DNA of 64,000 bases. It comes from Daphnia pulex. Taxonomy: Eukaryota; Arthropoda; Branchiopoda; Diplostraca; Daphniidae. Of the stretch, positions 62,592 through 64,000 are shown piece after piece. Both the position numbers and the translations under genes were made by a program. Where the stretch lies: positions 5,704,001 through 5,768,000 of the forward strand of contig NC_060019.1 in the NCBI RefSeq assembly GCF_021134715.1, written 5' to 3'. The notes below the pieces were generated by a model. That model searched no databases, was not told the origin of the DNA, and saw only the letters and a list, made by a program, of their open reading frames with translations. Each line of letters starts with the position of its first letter. The first letter of the stretch is position 1.

Positions 62592-63235
62592 ATGGACCCA
62601 AGAGCCTCTGTGACACTAGTGATTACCAATGCACAGGTAGACACATTTTTTTCAACTAATTTAGATTTAACTTTCATCCGCCGCTCTGCAGCGGAAGTGT
62701 TGGAGCGTCCGATTCGACCAATGTTTCGGCCGGACCATTCATTTATTGATTCGGCAACAGCGCGAATGTTTTATATATAATGTGAAACGCGATTGCCTTT
62801 AAACTACACAAACCAAAAAACGTCAATCATCGCATACGTCGTCCCGAGATGAAGAAATTGGTCCCTCAACAGTGCTAACTAATGATGGATTCTATATTAA
62901 CTATACAGGGGAAATGTTAAGCCAACACGGAGACGAGCAGATGAACCTATGCTCTACCTCATTCCTGGGGAAGAAGACTTAACAGAAACATGGCCCATCT
63001 ACGCAACCGGACTGACAGTGTTCATGGCATTACTAAACTGGCAGGCGCAGTCAATTTCTGAAATGGAACCACACCATGGCAGACAATACTACCTTGGCGA
63101 AATATCTAATACAATATTCCCGAACCCGGGGCAGATCAATCTTCACATTGTTATCCAGGGTGACAACTTTTGTGTGTTCATTACAAGAATCATCATGGTG
63201 ACATTGGTGACAACTGGTGTATATGCTAAATAAAT
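62592..63235 (+). other. Unassigned ORFs
   Basis: Two plus ORFs, 62592-62780 and 62949-63233. The first starts with an ATG and meets a possible donor (CACAG/GTAGAC) after 15 codons; the second has ordinary amino-acid composition. Neither shows a motif I recognise, and I cannot link them convincingly to each other or to the gene at 63291. Confidence 0.25.
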
Positions 63236-63290
63236 ATTTTTGTTATCTTTCACAGATCTCCACTGCTTGTTTCATCATGTTATAAATAAG

Positions 63291-63928
63291 ATGGCTGCTT
63301 CGATATCGCCGCCGTCGGATGATGAATCGGAAGTTCATTAAAAAACGTTACACAGCTATACATATTATTTTTATATTTAATATAAGAAATAGTTTTTCTA
63401 ATACTTAATTGTTTAAATGTAAACATTGGCACAGATAAACATTGACAAACTCCAAGTTAGACAAGAAAAAAGAAACGTACTCTGCGAAATTGAAACACTA
63501 GACTGCCGAAGTCCCGCTGGAGTTTACGTGGATTTAATGTGCCAAACGTTTGATGCAGTGCAACTTAGTAAAGGTGTTGGCAATAAAACCACTCTTTTCA
63601 AAATACCTACAACCAGCCACAACAACAAACCGCTAAAAGGTGTAAGTTTTAATTTTCCAAATTATTGATGTATGTTTCGTATTTGTCTTATTTGCCTCTA
63701 TTTCTTTAATAGGAATTTGAAGCAAATATGGCTAAACATCCCAAATTGAAAGACAAACTGTTAATCCAACAAAATTTCAACAGCACAAAACATGTTTGGG
63801 ATAACAAGTTCAAAAATGAAATTAAAAATTTCAAATTTGTCCCACATGGGAAAGTAATATCTAGAAAACCTTTCATGTCTCAAAGATTTATTGAATTCTT
63901 CTCCCCAGAAGACCCTATGTTTTGGTAA
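63291..63928 (+). CDS. Predicted 3-exon gene of unknown function
   Basis: Join(63291-63332, 63435-63641, 63713-63928) gives a 154-aa frame with intron phases matching: ATG in AAGATGGCTGC (YY1-like context), an acidic Ser-rich start (PPSDDESE), donor GTTCAT (weak), acceptor GGCACAG, donor GTAAGT (good), acceptor TTTAATAG (good), stop TAA at 63926-63928. The second intron is the best supported. The protein is Lys- and Phe-rich in its C-terminal half with no domain I recognise. The first exon is the least certain part. It could be a host gene or a piece of one more repeat-borne gene. Confidence 0.4.
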
Positions 63929-64000
63929 TTGCAATTCTACATTTCTTTTCCTTTCTTTTAAATGGAAACTAAAAATTAATCAATGCGCAGGATGGCGATC

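Overview
The window looks like nuclear DNA of an arthropod, most likely a branchiopod crustacean close to Daphnia. The support is multi-exon genes with very short introns (about 60-120 bp, GT-AG), arthropod-type Wnt and autophagy genes, expanded GH1 beta-glucosidases, and a repeat load rich in R1-like LINEs, Ty3/gypsy pol debris and TIR elements. The taxon is inferred from style and gene content, not proven.

Left part (1-13 kb): a decayed Ty3/gypsy pol fragment (minus strand, about 1.08-2.76 kb), then about 3 kb without a gene, then two intact tandem GH1 glycoside hydrolase genes (minus strand, 5.77-8.45 and 8.94-11.44 kb). I could reconstruct both in full: 516 and 502 aa, 12 exons each, with every internal intron at the same place and phase. 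Next is a complete 3-exon Atg8-family (LC3-like) gene, also on the minus strand, 123 aa.

Centre (13-32 kb): the LC3 gene and a large plus-strand gene share a divergent promoter region with two tandem CTCF-core-like sites and several YY1/Pho-like sites. The large gene is the BCL9/Legless homologue, a Wnt/beta-catenin co-activator. It has a non-coding first exon, an 8.8-kb intron full of TG/AC microsatellites, and ten coding exons that I joined into a 2190-aa frame. That frame carries HD1 (Pygopus-binding) and HD2 (beta-catenin-binding) in a sea of Gly/Pro/Met/Gln repeats.

Right part (32-64 kb): a nested transposon landscape. A two-part repeat is duplicated in direct orientation (33.7-38.9 and 53.5-56.8 kb). 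A Ty3/gypsy integrase fragment is split by a 4.0-kb TIR element that itself holds a decayed DUF4806-like gene. A minus-strand gene of unknown function has a mariner-type 0.8-kb element in its last coding exon and a full-length 5.8-kb R1-like LINE in an intron. That LINE has both ORFs open, a TAATG junction, a 38-A tail and an 11-bp target duplication. Further right are a decayed copy of an uncharacterised, widespread invertebrate transposon-associated gene (56.8-59.4 kb), a 5'-truncated LINE with a 13-bp target duplication (60.2-60.96 kb), and a possible short unknown 3-exon gene at the right edge.
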